The notes: generated from the sequence alone by a model not told the origin. A stretch of DNA of 64,000 nucleotides from Neurospora tetrasperma FGSC 2508 (GCF_000213175.1 NW_009799099.1:5275985-5339984), one strand, 5' to 3'; positions 10,839 through 25,743 are shown, numbered from the stretch's first letter. Numbers and translations: made by a program.

Positions 10839-13800
10839 TTACCCCCCTCCTCCCCCCCCTACTCTTTACCCCTCTCCTACCTACCTTTATAGTCGGTCCC
10901 CAATACGTTTATAACTTCTATTCTAATCGTAAGCTTATCTCCTATACCGCCAATTAATATATTCGTACTTTCTATCCAATATAGTAATTATAATACTAGA
11001 CGGTAATTAACGGTAGATAGTAATAGGTAGTAGGTAATAGTCCTAACGTTTGTACTCTTTAAATTTATATATATAATCCCCCTCCTCCTTACTTCTTAAA
11101 CTTTTCCCTCTTCTTTTCTTTTCTCTAGTAACGGCTTAATCCCTTAAGGTAAATAATAATATTCCCTTCTCTATTTAATATTAGCCTATTTCCTCCGACC
11201 TTCCTAACGCTCTTAAATACCCTACTATATACTATCCTCCCCCGCTAATTCGGCCTCGCCCCTAAATTTTAGCCTTTAGACCCCTTATACTATTAAAAAT
11301 AATCTACTAGCCCCCGCCTCCGTCCGCCCTAATACTTCGCCCCCCGGCCCCCCCCCCTTAAAATTCCTCCCTACTAGCGCCGGCCCCCGTAATTCCCCCC
11401 TTATAGACCCCGGTACGCCCCTCCCCCCCAGCCGCTACCCCTAGCCCCCGACGCCCAATAGTTATTATTATTACAACTCCCTTAAATTTGCGCCTAGTAA
11501 AAAAATACGAGGTTGAAATAAATTTTTTTTTATTTCCGCTCGCCTAAAGTCTGCCCTCCAATATTAATTTATTATTGACCCTTTTACTATAGTCGGAGTA
11601 TAAAGAATCTACTATACCTTATATTATTTACTTAAATATAGAGCGGGCTTATTTTATAATATTTAATTATATTTTATATATTAGCTATTATAATAATAAT
11701 AAATAGTATAACCGGGTATTATTTATAACTTTACGTACGACTACTATCTAAAGGGCGGCGATTAGTACTATAATTAAAATAATAGTAAAGGAGAACTTTG
11801 ATTAATTTATTAATATCTAGAGGAATACTATTGATTTGTATAAGAAGGGATTTATTGACCGGTATATTACTCCTACCCTTTTCTTCCTATCTCTCTACCT
11901 ACTCTAGAACTTTAGCGCTAACCCCTTCTTTTTTCATTTTATTAACTACGAATATTTATATTATACCGAAGCGGTATCCCCCTTCCCCCCCTCCCTTCTA
12001 TTAGTAGCGCCCCCTCTCTGTAAATTATAAGCGATTTAGGATTAAATATTAGTTTTAGAAGTAAAAATAAATATAATAAAAGTAGGAGATAATTATAAAA
12101 GAAAGATTTAGAAGAAGTAGAAAAATTTAGAATTAATATTGCTCCCTTTCTCCTTTTTTATAACTAATACTATTATTTCTTATATTTAATAATAAAATAC
12201 TCGGCCGGACCGTCGTTAGTAATAATTAAGCTATATTTAGCTTTAAAATAGTTTGATATCATAGTATTAATTATTATTCATAGAAGTTCCTATATTTATT
12301 CTATTTATCCTACCCACTTTACTAACGCTTCTCTACGCTTTTTTTTTATTTAATAATATAAGATTTTCTTTACGAAATATTCTTTCTCGCTATTAATTAT
12401 AATAGCTAAAGGTTAGGGGTTAATAGCAATTTACTCTAATAGGGGATTATTTCGAATATATTGTAAGAAATCTATATGGAATTTATTAAGAAGTTCTAAT
12501 AATAAAATTGGTAAATTCTATAATATATAAATTAAGAATTTTTAAAATTGTATATTTAGTATAGACTTAATTTAATTTCTTTTTAGGGCGCTCGGTTTTA
12601 AAATTCTTAAAGTTTAACTATACTTTATTCCCCATTTTAAAAACTTTAGCTAATTACTTTTTATAGTTTATAAAGCGCTCCTAATCCTATACTAAGACGG
12701 TTATTATTGCTTAGTAAAGATCTATAATTTACTATAACTATATAACAAAACCTTTAACTCTCTTTTATAAGTCAGTAAGTTCGGCTTTTACTAATTAAGT
12801 TATAACGGCTATAAAAGATTATAAATAGTAACTGTAAGTAGTAAAAAATAGAAATATCTTAATTATAGTACTAATTCTACTATTAATTATTAATTATACA
12901 GCGGAGTATGAATAGTCCTAATTATTCTATATATAATTTATAAAGATTTTTAAGAATATTTATACCTTTTAATTTATACGGTCTAGCCTACTATTAATTT
13001 AATAAGAGAAAGCTATATTTAATTACTACTCTACTTTAAAAAAAGTCGTAAAAATATTTTTAAAGATTATTAGTCTAATTGGAGCCTCTATTATTAAGAA
13101 TAGACCGGGGTTAACCGTAATAGTATATAAACTATTATAAGAAAGCTTTAGCGACCGCTTTTATTTTTATAGTAGCTATAGGCTCTAAAATTACTATTTT
13201 ACTAAACTAGTCTTTAATAACTAGGAGGTTTACGCAGCCCCCTAAGGATAGGAAATTAGTAATAAAATCTATCTAAATATTTCTAAAAAACTAATCCGGG
13301 ATCGGTAGCGGCCTAAATAGTCCTCTCTTTTATTTTCTCTAATATTCAACCCTCCTATAAACATTATAATTCCTTATAAACTAATAAATATAGATACCTA
13401 TTAATAACTAATAAAAGTTTCTATTAATAGCGTATATTATTCCTACTCTCCTACGGTAGCCGAGGGTAATTAAATTATATATTTCTTCAATAATATATAT
13501 ATATAGAATATTCTTTTTTAAATCCTTTAAAAATATATAAAGGGCAGTTATTTTTATAGTAATTAGGGTTCTAGGGATTTAAATACAGTTTTAATAATAT
13601 AACCTCCCTAAATCATTAATTAAATATTCTCCTAATTGTACTTTTAATCCTTAAGTTATTATAGGAAGGCTTCGGTCGCCGTTAGTAATTATTTAGAGGA
13701 TATTCTAATAAATTATATCCTATTAGGCTATCTTCTTATAAAGCTATTATAAATTTAAATTCTTAAATACCTTTATACTCTCCCCTATAATTATTAAGGA

Positions 13801-16800
13801 GGCTACTATATGGACATAATTCTTAAAAACCTTTTAAGGAATTAACTATATTTCCTTTGCCTCCGTATCCTCTTTATTAAGCCGGTCCTAATCCTATTAA
13901 AATGGGGTATTAAGTATTATAATAAATTTACCCGAGCGGTACTAAATTTTGAAGTTGAATTATAAGAGGAGTTTAATTTAATATACTTAGCGTTTAAAGA
14001 ATTTCTACCTCTCTATAAAATATTCGAAATTCTAATAGTTAGTAACGATAATAAACTTCTTATAATTTTTAAATTCTGTTAACTATTCTTTTAAATACTA
14101 TACAATCGCTAATATTTCCTTATTATGAATAAGGTAATTATATTCTATAGGGGTAAACTTCTAAAAATAATATACAACTACCGTCTTTTTACTATCCGTC
14201 TCCTATATAAGAATACTACCGAACTTATAACCGCTATAATTAGCCTCTAAGAATATAAATAAATTAGGATCCTACTATATAAGGATAGAGGTTTCTATAA
14301 AAAGCGTTTTTAACCGCTAGAATATTAGAATTATATTTAATAGTCTATTCGAAGGGGACCCCCTTCCTTATAAGCGTAATTAATAATTCTACTATAGAAG
14401 AGAAATTTTTAATAGATATATAATAATAATTAGCAAAGTTAAGGAAATTCCTTATTCCTTTCTATGATATTAAGGCTTCCTAATCTATAATTATTTTAAT
14501 CTTTTCGGGGTCCGCTTAAATACCTACGCTTATAATAATAATAAAGCCGAAGGATTTTATACTTTTAATAGTAAATTTATATTTCTTAGGGTTTAAATAG
14601 AATTTAATTATAATTAACCATTCTATTACCTTACAAACCTTCGTTAAATAGTTTCTATTCGATTTAAATAAGAAGATTAGTATATTATTTATATAGGTTG
14701 AATTAAAATTATAAAAGTAATTAATATAAATACTATTAATATACTATTAAAAGGTTACTAGAATTCCTAATAATTTAAATAATATTATAAACTATTAAAA
14801 AAGGCTATATTGCGTACGGAAAACTATTTTCCCTTCCTCTCCCTCGGTTATACGAATTCTGTAGAATATTTATACTATATTTATTTTAGTAAATTACTTT
14901 ACTTTAATTATAATACGGAAGGTCTCTTTTATTAAGGGTAAAGGGTAATAATCGGCTTTTATAATAGCGTTTAGAGCCTAATATTTGTAATAGAATTATA
15001 AATTGCCGCTTTACTTCCGAACGAAGAGGACGGGTATTATATCTAGGGAGTTACTAATATAAATAAACCCCTTATTAAGGAAATTTCTAAGCATCTTCTT
15101 TAATATTAGGAACTCCTTTTAAAATATATTACAAAGTAGGCTATAGGGGAGTAGTATTTCCCTACCGTTTTCGTTCTTCTTAATTTCTATTTTATAATTA
15201 ATATTAAAGTAATATAGATTAACCTTATTTACTTCCAACTATTTCTATACGCAGAGTAAATCGTATATATTAATAGGAATCCTCGCTTTGAATTCTCTAT
15301 TAATTATATTAATTTTAGGTTTAAGAGCCTTCTTAATATTTTATAGACTAATAGTAAATATTATTAATTCCGCAATTTCTTTACTACTCTTTTTCTTAAT
15401 CCCATTTAATATAGTTACGAAGGTTGTAATTAAATAGTAAATAGTTTCTCTAATTTCTATAGCGCGAGGAGAAGATTCCTTAAATATATATTTTAAATAT
15501 AGAATCTAGTACCCAGCTGCCCCGTACTAAAGTTTATATTCATATAGTACCGAATAGGCTTTTATAACTATTAACTATAACTTTCCTAAAATTATAAGGA
15601 ATTTTGGTTTAGACATTATATAAATATAAACAACTAACTCGTAACTATAAATATCTACCTTAAAATAAATAATTCCTTTAATTTCCATACCTTCTATTTC
15701 GGCGGAGGCGCCTCTAATTTATCTCCTAGGAATTAGAATTATTAGAATCTTTAACGACTCTTTTACTAATAATAGTATAATATTAACAACCTTTATTAAC
15801 AATGGTATAGAATCGATTTTTATTATTAATAACGATAGGGATTTTAATAATATTTATTTCTATAAGACTGGAGAAATTCAAGGCTCCAGCCTCCTTATTT
15901 AATATTTCTATCTACTCCTATATCCGGCTTCGTATAAGAACTACTCCTTTTTTAATTCTTTAGAGGACGAATTATTTATATCCTCCAATAATAATTCAAT
16001 TTGAGACTTAACTTTAGTAATTCTTATACCAACGCTATTAGAACGCTAGGCTAACTTATATATACAATTACTAACTATATACCTACTAACTCTATAATAT
16101 AAATAAAGCCCGGCTGAACGCTGCTTATTATATTCCTTTTAGGAAACCTATTTAGTATACTTAGCATCCTTATTATAATTTTCACTTTTAATTTTAATAA
16201 TACCTATTATTATATACGTATTACTATTAGTGTTCTTCGAAGGTAGGTCGGTAACCTATTTTCATTGAAAGAAAGACTTTTAATAGCGGTTAATAGCTCC
16301 CTTATTACTCCTATTAATTTTACGGAAGGTTCTATTCGCTTCGAACTATTAAATAATATTTTGTGAATCTTCTATATATTTATTATAAATTTTAAGTATC
16401 CGGACCGAAATTAATTAATTATATAGAATATTGGATATAAAGGTATCCAATTAGGCGAATTAGGATTTATTTTCCTATACGAAGCCCCCTACTTTCATTA
16501 AATTCTTTTTAAAAACCGGGAAGAAATTAGCAAAATTCTAATTCTTATATTAGTAAATAGTTCGTAGGCGAATTAATACAAACTACTTTTTATTTTCGCT
16601 ACCGAAGATTAATTTTAAATAATTAAATTAATTAATAGGCCGGTAGAAATTGTTTATATAGCTACAATACTAAAAAGCTTCTACCTTAATTATTTTATTA
16701 TTAAGGAATATATTAAATAGTATTAACTATCCTAATCTATTATTTGAAATCGCTCTAATTACTCTCTTTTCTTTATATATAAAACGTAGCCGTATAAGGA

Positions 16801-17191
16801 ATAGAGGGAAGGTTAAAGTAGATCCATCCTACTTTAACTTTTAAATATTCTTATATTTAATATTAAGGGCGGTAATAGGAGCGGCTTCTTAAGTAGTATT
16901 AATTATAACGCTAAGGGTTATAATAATTATAGGAATAGTTACTTAAATAGGCGTTTAAGGGTTGCTCTATACTCCTTAAAGAATAGGCGATATACTAACT
17001 ATAGCTTTAATAGCGTTAGCGAATACTAAATTTGTAAATATATTTCTAATAAAATTATTCTTCTCTATTTATTAGGCTTCTATTAATTATATAGCTTCTT
17101 CTTCTACGTTCGATATAGCGTACTACTACCATCATTATTATAGTAGTAATATATCTTAATCTATTAATTCAATTAATTAAATAGAACCTAA

Positions 17192-17394
17192 TATAATAGG
17201 GATAGTACGGTTAATACGGGTATTAATTGTATAGTTTGATTAAGGTTTTATAAAGGAGAAAAAGTCTATTTAAAATGCGGATCTACCGGCGCTGAAAGGT
17301 TTTTATTAGGGCTGCGCGCTCTACGCTACTGTAGCTAATAATAACTCTAGTCTTAGAGACTAAAGTCTATAACCCGGGCGCTAGCCCTATGACA
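17192..17394 (-). repeat. 5' LTR of E1, 203 bp
   Basis: On the minus strand it starts TGTCATAGGGCTAGCGCCC and ends CCCTATTATA, a C-to-T altered form of CCCCGTTACA. The ATTAG duplication follows at 17395. Confidence 0.93.
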
Positions 17395-17399
17395 ATTAG

Positions 17400-17850
17400 C
17401 AAAGGTAATTAATATAATATTTAAATTATAATAATAATAGCAATAAAATTATATTAGAGAGAGGGGTTGCACTAATAGGGGGGCTTTAAATAATATTTAG
17501 CCCGCTTATTAATAATTAAAAGCAATTAAAATTAATTAACTTAAATAAAATTATATTTTTAAGAGGATTATTAATATATTAAGGGAGTATACTACGTACG
17601 TTAGGGTGTAGTACGTTACGGTGTTACAGTCTATATATGTTGTGTGTAAATAGCTGTGTGAAAAAGAGTGAAAAAAAATAATTAAATTAGAGGGGATATT
17701 GCGTGTATTTAAAAGGTTCGATTTCGCGGGCAAAAACGAGAATTTTAATGTTAGGTGTCATACAGCTGTAGTCCCACTTTTCTTTGTAGGGGAGGGTACG
17801 TGTAGGTAACGGGAGGGTGCGAGGAGGCTTTTCCTTTTTAAAGAACTTTT
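17400..17850. other. intergenic AT-rich segment with a partly RIP-spared patch
   Basis: No gene seen. From about 17700 to 17830 the composition is more balanced and includes G-rich words such as GGGGAGGGTACG and GGGAGGGTGCG, which may be the 3' tail of the adjacent LINE or a separate small insert. No inverted repeats or flanking duplication were found. Confidence 0.5.
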
Positions 17851-18799
17851 TGAATACAATTAAATATTAAATAAATAGTTCTTCAATTTTTACTATAATT
17901 ATAATATAAATAGTACCCATAGTTAGTACAATCGTCTCCTCCCCGTCCCTATATTCTTTTATTCTAATATTATTAATAATCCATTCCCTTCTTAAGAATA
18001 CTTTATAAATTTCTTATACTACTCCTCCTTTAATTCAATTACTAACTAATACTCTTTTAATCTACCTAACCTTAATACCTATAATAGGATCCTCTCAACT
18101 TTAATTCTATTATCCAAGTAATCTTAAAACTCTTTTTTCGTTAATAACTAATTCTTAATATCTAATTAAAAAAGGCCTTCGATATTAAAGTAATGTAGAA
18201 TAATATAAGCAAAGGTCTCTTTTTCTAATCTATGGGCGTAGATAGGTATTTAAATACCTAGTACCTTCCTTCGGAAAAGAAAAGCCTAATATCCTATAAC
18301 TTCTATTTTAACCTAAATTAAAAAGAAATTCTTCGCTTTAATTAGTAATTATAATTCGTCATTATCTTCTTCCATTATTTGATTTCTCCTTCGTCTTTTT
18401 TCCTTCTTCGTACTAACTATATATTATAAAATAATTTTACCGCTAAATTCAAAAGTAAAGTCGGTAATAGTAAATTCGTACTATTAATCTAATTTGATTA
18501 CTACTGCTACTAACTAATAGTTATAGCATAATACCTACTCTCTATTCATTACATCCCCTAACTACTCTTTATAATTAATAACTATAAGTTCCGGAATTTA
18601 TAATAATAATAATAGAGTTCCTAATTCTAAAGGGGGACCGGCCGTAATCGTTAGAAGTTTCTCTATTAATACCTACGCCTCAACCTACCTAATTTCAATT
18701 ACACCACTCCCTAATTCATTTGATAGGTAACTAACTTCTAATTTATTATATTTAAATATAATCAACTATCCAAACTACTATTTCCTAAATAAACCTTAT

Positions 18800-20500
18800 T
18801 TAGTCCATCTAAATAAACCTTTATTTAAAGGCCCAGGCCCTTTTATTGAATTAAAAATGGAATAGTAAATACAAAATTCTATTTTTAAATTCTATACTAA
18901 CGTAGCTTTATATTCCCTAATAATAACTCTCAAATATTTAATCTAATATTTCGTTAATCTAATCACAATCCCTCGTAATTTCCCGTAGACGTTAATTAAT
19001 TAATAAAATACTAAAGCCCTATATATAATAATACTATAAATATAATTAATATATATTTCCTTTATTCAAATAAAAGAACAACCCTATATTTTCACTACTA
19101 ACTTTATAAATATATTCGTTTAAATCTTTATCTTTTATTACACTACTTCCGTATAAACCTAATAATTAAACTTATAATCCAACTAAACCCCCAAAAATCT
19201 TATCGATTCTATTAATAAAAGTACTATATTCCCGGATTAGAGAATTTCTATCCTTAATACCCTTATCCGTATAAAATATATTAATTCCGTGTTACTCGCC
19301 TTAAATTCTATACCTTTTACCCTAGCCTATTTTAAATATATTTCCTATACTACTTCTAAGGCCTGGCAATTTCCTTTAATAGTATAAACTATTATAATAA
19401 TATTAATATTATGTATAAAACTAATTATAATTATATTTAAAATTATTATTAACTTCTAGTATAATAAAATAATAAAGAGAAAAAAAAACATAAATAAAAA
19501 TGGGGAACCCTAAAGTATATTTACTATAATAGTATAAAAGTAAAATATTTTATTATTAAAAAAGAAAGTACTTCTCCTATTAATAATTAAACTCGCTACT
19601 TACTTAATAATCTATATTACGAATTATATTTCCTATAAAGTATATAAAAGCTACTTATAATTAATTTTATTGAACGTACCCTTTAAATTAAAGAGTATAA
19701 AGGACGTTATAGCCCTTAATTTCTAAATTATATAAACTATATTAATAATTACCCGGACTATAAATTCTATTAAATAATCTCTTTAATTACCTATTTAACA
19801 CTCTAATAGGAGGTTAAACTATTTAATTACTTATATATAAATCTCTTAATTATAAGGGCTTTAAAAGTTCTTCTAATATTATTAAATAATAATATAAGTT
19901 TCTATATACCTACTAATTTCTATTAGGTAGCAGTTTTTCCGGGCTTTTTAAGGGTAATTATTTTTATATCCTTAAACTATTATAAGAAATATCTAAATTG
20001 GAAACTGATAGCTACTAAATATACTAATACCTATTAAAATAATTATCTACACAATTTTAATAATTTATTTAAATACTAATCAACGCCCGGAGCCTTATTA
20101 AATATTATCCGGAAAAGAATATTTTAAATAACCTCCTTAATAACTAATTTACTAATAACTATTAGATTAACGCTATTTATCAATATAATCCAATTTATTG
20201 AATATTCTATTGGAATATCTACCTTTAAAAAGAAACGATCAATAAGGATTTTAACCTTTCTATTATAATCTTTAATTTTTATTACCCCCTTACTAATTCG
20301 GAGGGCTAATAATTTAGGCGGATCTATTAAGTAATAAGTTCAAATTCAAACTTATTTCTCTAAAGGCTAAAATTAATGCGGATTCTTTAAAACTTTAATA
20401 ATACCTTCGCGCTATATAGCCTACTATACTTTCGAAATAATTTTCTTCTTTTTTATCGTTATTTTAATAAACTCCCTCTAATTTAATGATATCTAGTATT
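18800..20500 (-). pseudogene. LINE ORF2 reverse transcriptase remnant
   Basis: The clearest part is at about 19.43-19.14 kb on the minus strand. A box reading FIHN stands where the catalytic F(V/A)DD motif belongs; G-to-A change turns Asp into Asn. Next comes a segment reading GNCQALEVV, then KGIEFKASNTELIYF, then FLGVxLDYK. That succession is typical of the RT palm and thumb in fungal LINEs of the Tad1/I type. Endonuclease and RNase H were not confidently located. Both catalytic Asp are changed and many RIP stops are present, so this copy cannot make an active enzyme. Confidence 0.72.
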
Positions 20501-22099
20501 TAAACTACATTTAATACTTCCGTTATACTTTCTTTATAACTATTTTATATTCTAATATCTATTAATTCACTCTCCTCCTCCGACCTTTCTTCTAATATAA
20601 GATGAATTCTTCTATAATACTAGTAAATTCTCTATCAAACCTATAAAAACCTTACTCAAATTCTTCTACTATATTAATCTTTCCCGGAATTAAAATCTAT
20701 TTCTCTACCGCCTCCTTTACCTTTATTATATTTATAAAATGCTAATTATAGCCTTCTTCCTTTTCTTCCTTCCTACTCCTTCTTTCTATTTTAACCTAAA
20801 TTTCCTAAGGGTAATAGTCCACATTAGTTTATTCGTACTATCACGCCCCTTAATATTCAATTTCAACCCTAAATAATAATTATATATAATCTATTATTTT
20901 ATCTCTTTCTCTTTATATTATATTACCAAACTTTATTAACTTATTATAGGAGGTAAATGAATTAAGCCTCTAATATTATACCTATATAAAAAAGCGTATA
21001 GTCCTTAAATCAATCCTATTCTCTAAATTCTAATTAGGTAGTAGAAATTAAAATCCTTAATAATAATAATTTAATTTCCCGCTAAAGGTCCAATTTCGAA
21101 GAATTTAAAGAGTAGGGACCCTTATTAATATTCTAATATTCCTTATATTAGGATAGGGGAATAAATAGAATCGATAATTATTAAATCTCTTAAATTTTTA
21201 AATATTACTACAATCTAATCCCTTCTAATTTAAAACTCGAAATCTCTTAAATTCTACTTCTTATTTATATATATTACCGCCCTTCTTTACTCCAAACAAT
21301 TAATTCCGAAATATTTCCCGCCCCTAGAATAATAAATATCCCTATTTAAATTTTTACCCGGTTTCTAAATCGCTATAATATTATAAATTTCCTTTTATTC
21401 GACTAGAAGCTTCCCTTTCATATATAATTTCCCTATATTCAAATAGAATATTTTAATTAAACTATTAATTACCTTAAAATAGGGTTCCTATTAATTCTCT
21501 AATGTAGGATAAGAGTATTACTTCTTTTAGGAGAGCTGCAACCGTATAAATACTATTACTACTATATAATTAATTCCCTACGTTTTAAAAATGTAAATAA
21601 TATATATTTATCGTACTTTACTAAATTAAGGGTTTCGGGTAGGAAATTGGGCTAACGATTTTTTTCGGCCGTCCTCTCTTTATACTTCTTCTAATTTATC
21701 TCTCTAAAATAGTAATAGTATAGTAATGAAGAGGAGCGTTGGATAAAATATTCTTATTTATAATCTCTATTACTAACTCTAATATCTTTTTAACTAAATT
21801 TTTACAAAGGGGGGCAAACGCCTCCGGCCTTTCGGTATATATAATAAATATTTTCGTAATAACCTTCTAAAGAAGGGGGTATTTTTTATAATTATAAGTA
21901 AAATATCCCTTCTTCTTATACGGTTTATAATAAACTAATAATCTATCCTTATTCGAAGGATAATTTACTTCGCTAAAGTAATTTCCTTCGTATTTAATTT
22001 CGCTATAATAAGTATAAATATCTTCCTAATAATAAAATTTTTTTATATATCTAATTCCCTTATATTTAAAATATTACTAAATATTATTTATAGTTTAAA

Positions 22100-22990
22100 G
22101 TAATTCGTAAGGGTATACGCCGCCGTCCTAAAGGAAGAAGTTATCCTAGAGGAAGCTCGCCGCCTTCGAAGTAGCGATTTTTATTAAAAAATAAACTTCT
22201 ATTCTCTCTATCCCTTTTCTTCTAAAGCCGAACTCTTATAATAGCTACCTCCTTATTCTTATCCCTTACTATATTTATTAATACTTCCAACGTAACATAA
22301 TTATTAATGTCATTTTAAAGTACGCTCTACATTAATATACGTATAATATTTATAGCAATAAAAGCCTCCTTACCAAAGACTTTTATAGCTTATACTTAAT
22401 TTTACTAATATTAATTATATATAAATTTATTAAGAATGATTATATAATTTCCAAATATTTGTATTCTAATAGCTATTTTAACTATTAAACTTAATTTCTT
22501 CTAACCTAGGGTCGTCGCTACAGCCGTCTTTATATCTTCATTCGAATAATATTTAAATTTAATAATAATAATTACTCCCTTAATAATAAACTACCATTCT
22601 AAATTAAAGGGAATAAACTTACTAATAATAATAAATAATTATTAGAGGGTAATACTAATCTTATTCGGGATAGTTTTCGCTATAATACCGGCTTATTATT
22701 TTAGTACCTCCTAAATACCTTTCTTAATCTCCTTTAAATTATCCTTCTTTAAATTATTAAAATCCTTCTTAGTAATAAATTAATCGGTTCCAACCTTATT
22801 AGCCTTAGGTCGTATAAACCTACTTTTTCTAATATAAGCCTATATAAATTCGAAAAATAATTCTCGAACCTAATATTAATCTTCGGTTGAAATAATATTA
22901 TAATCTACAAACTTATTCACTCTAATAATGAACTTCTTCAATATTTTATCGTCTTCCTCTATTTTATCCGAAGTCTTTGTAATAAATATA
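22100..22990 (-). pseudogene. LINE ORF1 (gag-like) remnant
   Basis: One minus-strand frame reads for about 300 codons, interrupted almost only at positions that would be Gln or Trp before RIP. The amino-terminal part is Lys/Asp/Glu-rich. A central part reads YSNEDIKTAVATTLG, close to the conserved core of ORF1 proteins in fungal Tad1-type LINEs, and a later part reads IKVFGKEA. No zinc knuckle was picked out by eye. It lies upstream of the reverse transcriptase trace on the same strand, as expected for a two-ORF LINE. The start codon is not resolved; an ATG about 110 bp upstream is in another frame. Confidence 0.6.
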
Positions 22991-23229
22991 TAATTTCGGG
23001 GTCGTTATATATAGAGATTTCTACGAGCGGGTTATAAATATCATTTTCAAACCTATAAATACCGCCATTTATAGCCATTAGCAACAACAACACAACACTA
23101 TCGCTACGTTCGTCGTAGGATATTGTAAGGGATATAAATAACCCTCCTAAATCGATTGCTATTATCGGTTTTCGTTTCAGAGCACTCTTCGATTAGAAAT
23201 CGGCGTTTCCAATTTCAGCATCGTTTTTT

Positions 23230-25600
23230 TAGCTTAAAGTTATAACTATTATGATTCAAAGTTTAAACTACTAAAATATATTAGTAGGGTAATTAGTATA
23301 TAGTATAATAAAATTAATTTCGTTTAAGTAATTTTAAAATAAGAGTTTCAAAATAAGTAATAAAGTATAATGAGAAATACAAAGAATAGCGTTACAAATA
23401 AAGAACTCAATAAACTCCTTTATTTTATTCTTCAAAATTTTAATAAAATCCTTTAAATTAAAAGCAGTACTATACTTATTAACTTTACTACTAATATATT
23501 AATTAAATAAATTGAACTACAATGAAGGTTCCTCCTTATCATCCTTAATTTTAGCCAAGGTATTGGCTAGTACTTCTAAAGAGGATTTACATTAATTACA
23601 TAAAGATACCAAAATCTTCCTTCGGAGAAGGATAAATTTACTATAGGATCTCTCTTCGAATAAGTAAGACTATTAAAAAGCTCCTTATCAAAGCGTATAA
23701 AAAACTTCACATTTTTCTTAATAATAGGGTCGACGCACTAGGGTTTAAAAGCAACCTTTCTATCGGCGACAATCTTCCTCTTCTCATTGATATTAAACTT
23801 AATAGTAGCTTATTCTATCTCTTCTAACGATTTAACCTCCGCTTTGTCGCTAACGTCTCCTTCGTAGAAGCTCTCGTCAATTTTATTATCGACTTCGGAA
23901 TTCCCTTCTTTAAAACAATTATCAATAATATAATTATTTTTAACGTAATTCTTAATTAGGCCTTTAGCTCCAACACTAGTATTACTACGAATGAATATAC
24001 GGGCGTGCTATAATATCAATTATAATTATTATAACTTATTGTTCTTTAAATTATAGTAATTGGTTCAATTGTCGGTTTCAATTTCTATTTAGGATTTAAC
24101 CTTCCTAAGTATAGATTAAAGAGACTTAAAATAATATAAAGGTACAAAATAGGGAAATCGAAGGCAAGGCTTAAACATTATCTATAATAGAAGATTTTAA
24201 GTAAAGAGAAAAAGAGGAAGAGAACTAAATATAAGCGTATAAACCCAAATAAAAACCCTAACTATATAAACAAAAATAGGACTTATATACAAGTCGCTAT
24301 CAACTAATCCCTTTACTCGTATCCCCCTTCACCTATATAATAAATAAGGGTAAATACCTTTAATAAGCTTGAGCCTATCTTGATCTATCTTAGTTCGGAC
24401 CTTCTATATCACTCGTTCCTCCAACCTTCGTAGGCCTTCAATAGTACTAAACTTCCCCTAGGGATATAGCGGTCGTAGTAGTATATCTTAGCGGGCGCCG
24501 TCACACTTAATAATTTCTACTAATTAGCGCTAGTAATATAAAAATCCCTTTTTTATAATTAGGCTGTTTTACTAATAATTAAGGCTAATAACTATAATTA
24601 TTACTACACTTTTAAGAAAATTATTAAACTATAATAAATTATACAACGATAAGGTAATAATTAAACCCTATTAAAAGATATATTTGAAGGACCATAGAAT
24701 AATTAACCTATTCGTTAATATTAGGAATTTTATATATTTAAATAAAGATACAATTACTTTATAAACAGGCTATTTAATTCAAATATATTCTTCGAATCTA
24801 CCTAAAGTATTGTAATATAGCCACGTATAATATTAAATATATAAAATCTTTATATTAACTATACCTTATACTTGCTATCAACTACGAGGAAGCTAGCACT
24901 AAAAATATAGACCCTACTGAAGTTAATAACTTATAGTTTAATTTCCCTTTAATAATTAGAAGTAAGGCAATACCTACCGAAAATATTTAAACTAAAATTA
25001 ACCTAATCAACAGTACATTAAATACCATTTTTAATATTACTTAGGATAGTACATTTCCCAATTGAAATATACTGAATAAAGAATATCCTTATAGAACCCC
25101 CTTTATTGTGCTAATTAGGTTTAATTATTATACTAGTCCGTATTGCTTTCCCGACTTGGACTAAGAAAGATTCTAGAATATAGTCCCTGTCTCCCTTATT
25201 ATATAAGACTTTCTTTCGTAAAGGAATACCCAATGTAAGAGGATACAATTCCCTTTAATAATAGTATATACTATTATAGTGTATAAATTACAGGGCTCTA
25301 TACTCGATATGGCTGTACTGGATATTTCTAAGAAGGACTTTTAAGCCGGGCTAATATATATAGCTTACTCTCGGGTTGAAACTTTATAAAGCTTTATATT
25401 TAATAAACCTTTTAACTTGAGCACTCTGAGGATAACCTTAAATTGTACTTACAATATACAGGCACTAATAAGGCAAGGATATTACTAGAAAAACTTCTAG
25501 TCCCAATCTAAATTTCAAAACCCCGGGCACCCGGCCATCCTAGCATTACTACTTCCAGTCTATATATATAAATATAATAATAATCAACATTCCCTAATAT
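23230..25600. other. moderately RIP-altered DNA with one coding-like trace
   Basis: RIP damage is milder here than in neighbours. On the minus strand, about 24020-23590 reads as one frame, interrupted mostly where Gln codons are expected, and rich in Lys, Glu and Asp; I do not recognise the protein. A segment at about 24290-24510 is more balanced in composition and ends CCGTCACAC, which could be an LTR edge, but no partner copy exists in the window. The 24560-25600 part shows nothing recognisable. Confidence 0.45.
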
Positions 25601-25743
25601 ATAGTAATGATCAAAAAATACTGTCACCTCCCCCACCTTGCATTTGCATCAACCTTCCACCCCGCTATTACTTCCACAAATACCTTTTCTTTAAACCTTT
25701 GCAATTCCGTCAACTCCCAGCCAAAATAGCTAATCTTAGTCGC

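Larger units (their letters stand above)
10636..17394 (-). mobile_element. Ty3/gypsy LTR element E1, complete but broken
   Basis: Two direct 203-bp LTRs bound a 6.76-kb unit flanked by the 5-bp duplication ATTAG (10631-10635 and 17395-17399). A C-rich tract just inside the left LTR (10841-10860) is the polypurine tract of a minus-strand element, so the 5' LTR is the right one. By alignment with copy E2, the gag region lies at about 17.1-15.8 kb, reverse transcriptase at about 15.05-14.4 kb, RNase H at about 14.2-13.9 kb and integrase at about 13.3-12.6 kb. The domain order RT-RNaseH-IN gives Ty3/gypsy. The 3' untranslated part (10840-11470) is very C-rich on this strand. The element is structurally whole but its genes carry many RIP-type breaks. 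RIP makes LTR divergence useless for dating it. Confidence 0.92.
17850..23230 (-). mobile_element. Tad1-like LINE, broken
   Basis: A non-LTR retrotransposon on the minus strand. No LTRs flank it, and its coding traces are in LINE order: an ORF1-like stretch at about 22.98-22.1 kb, then an ORF2 whose reverse transcriptase is recognisable at about 19.5-19.1 kb. A more balanced segment at about 23.23-23.03 kb would be the 5' untranslated region. The copy is RIP-altered throughout, so TAA and TAG stand where Gln or Trp codons are expected. The 3' boundary near 17850 is approximate, because I could not see a tail or a target duplication. Confidence 0.72.
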
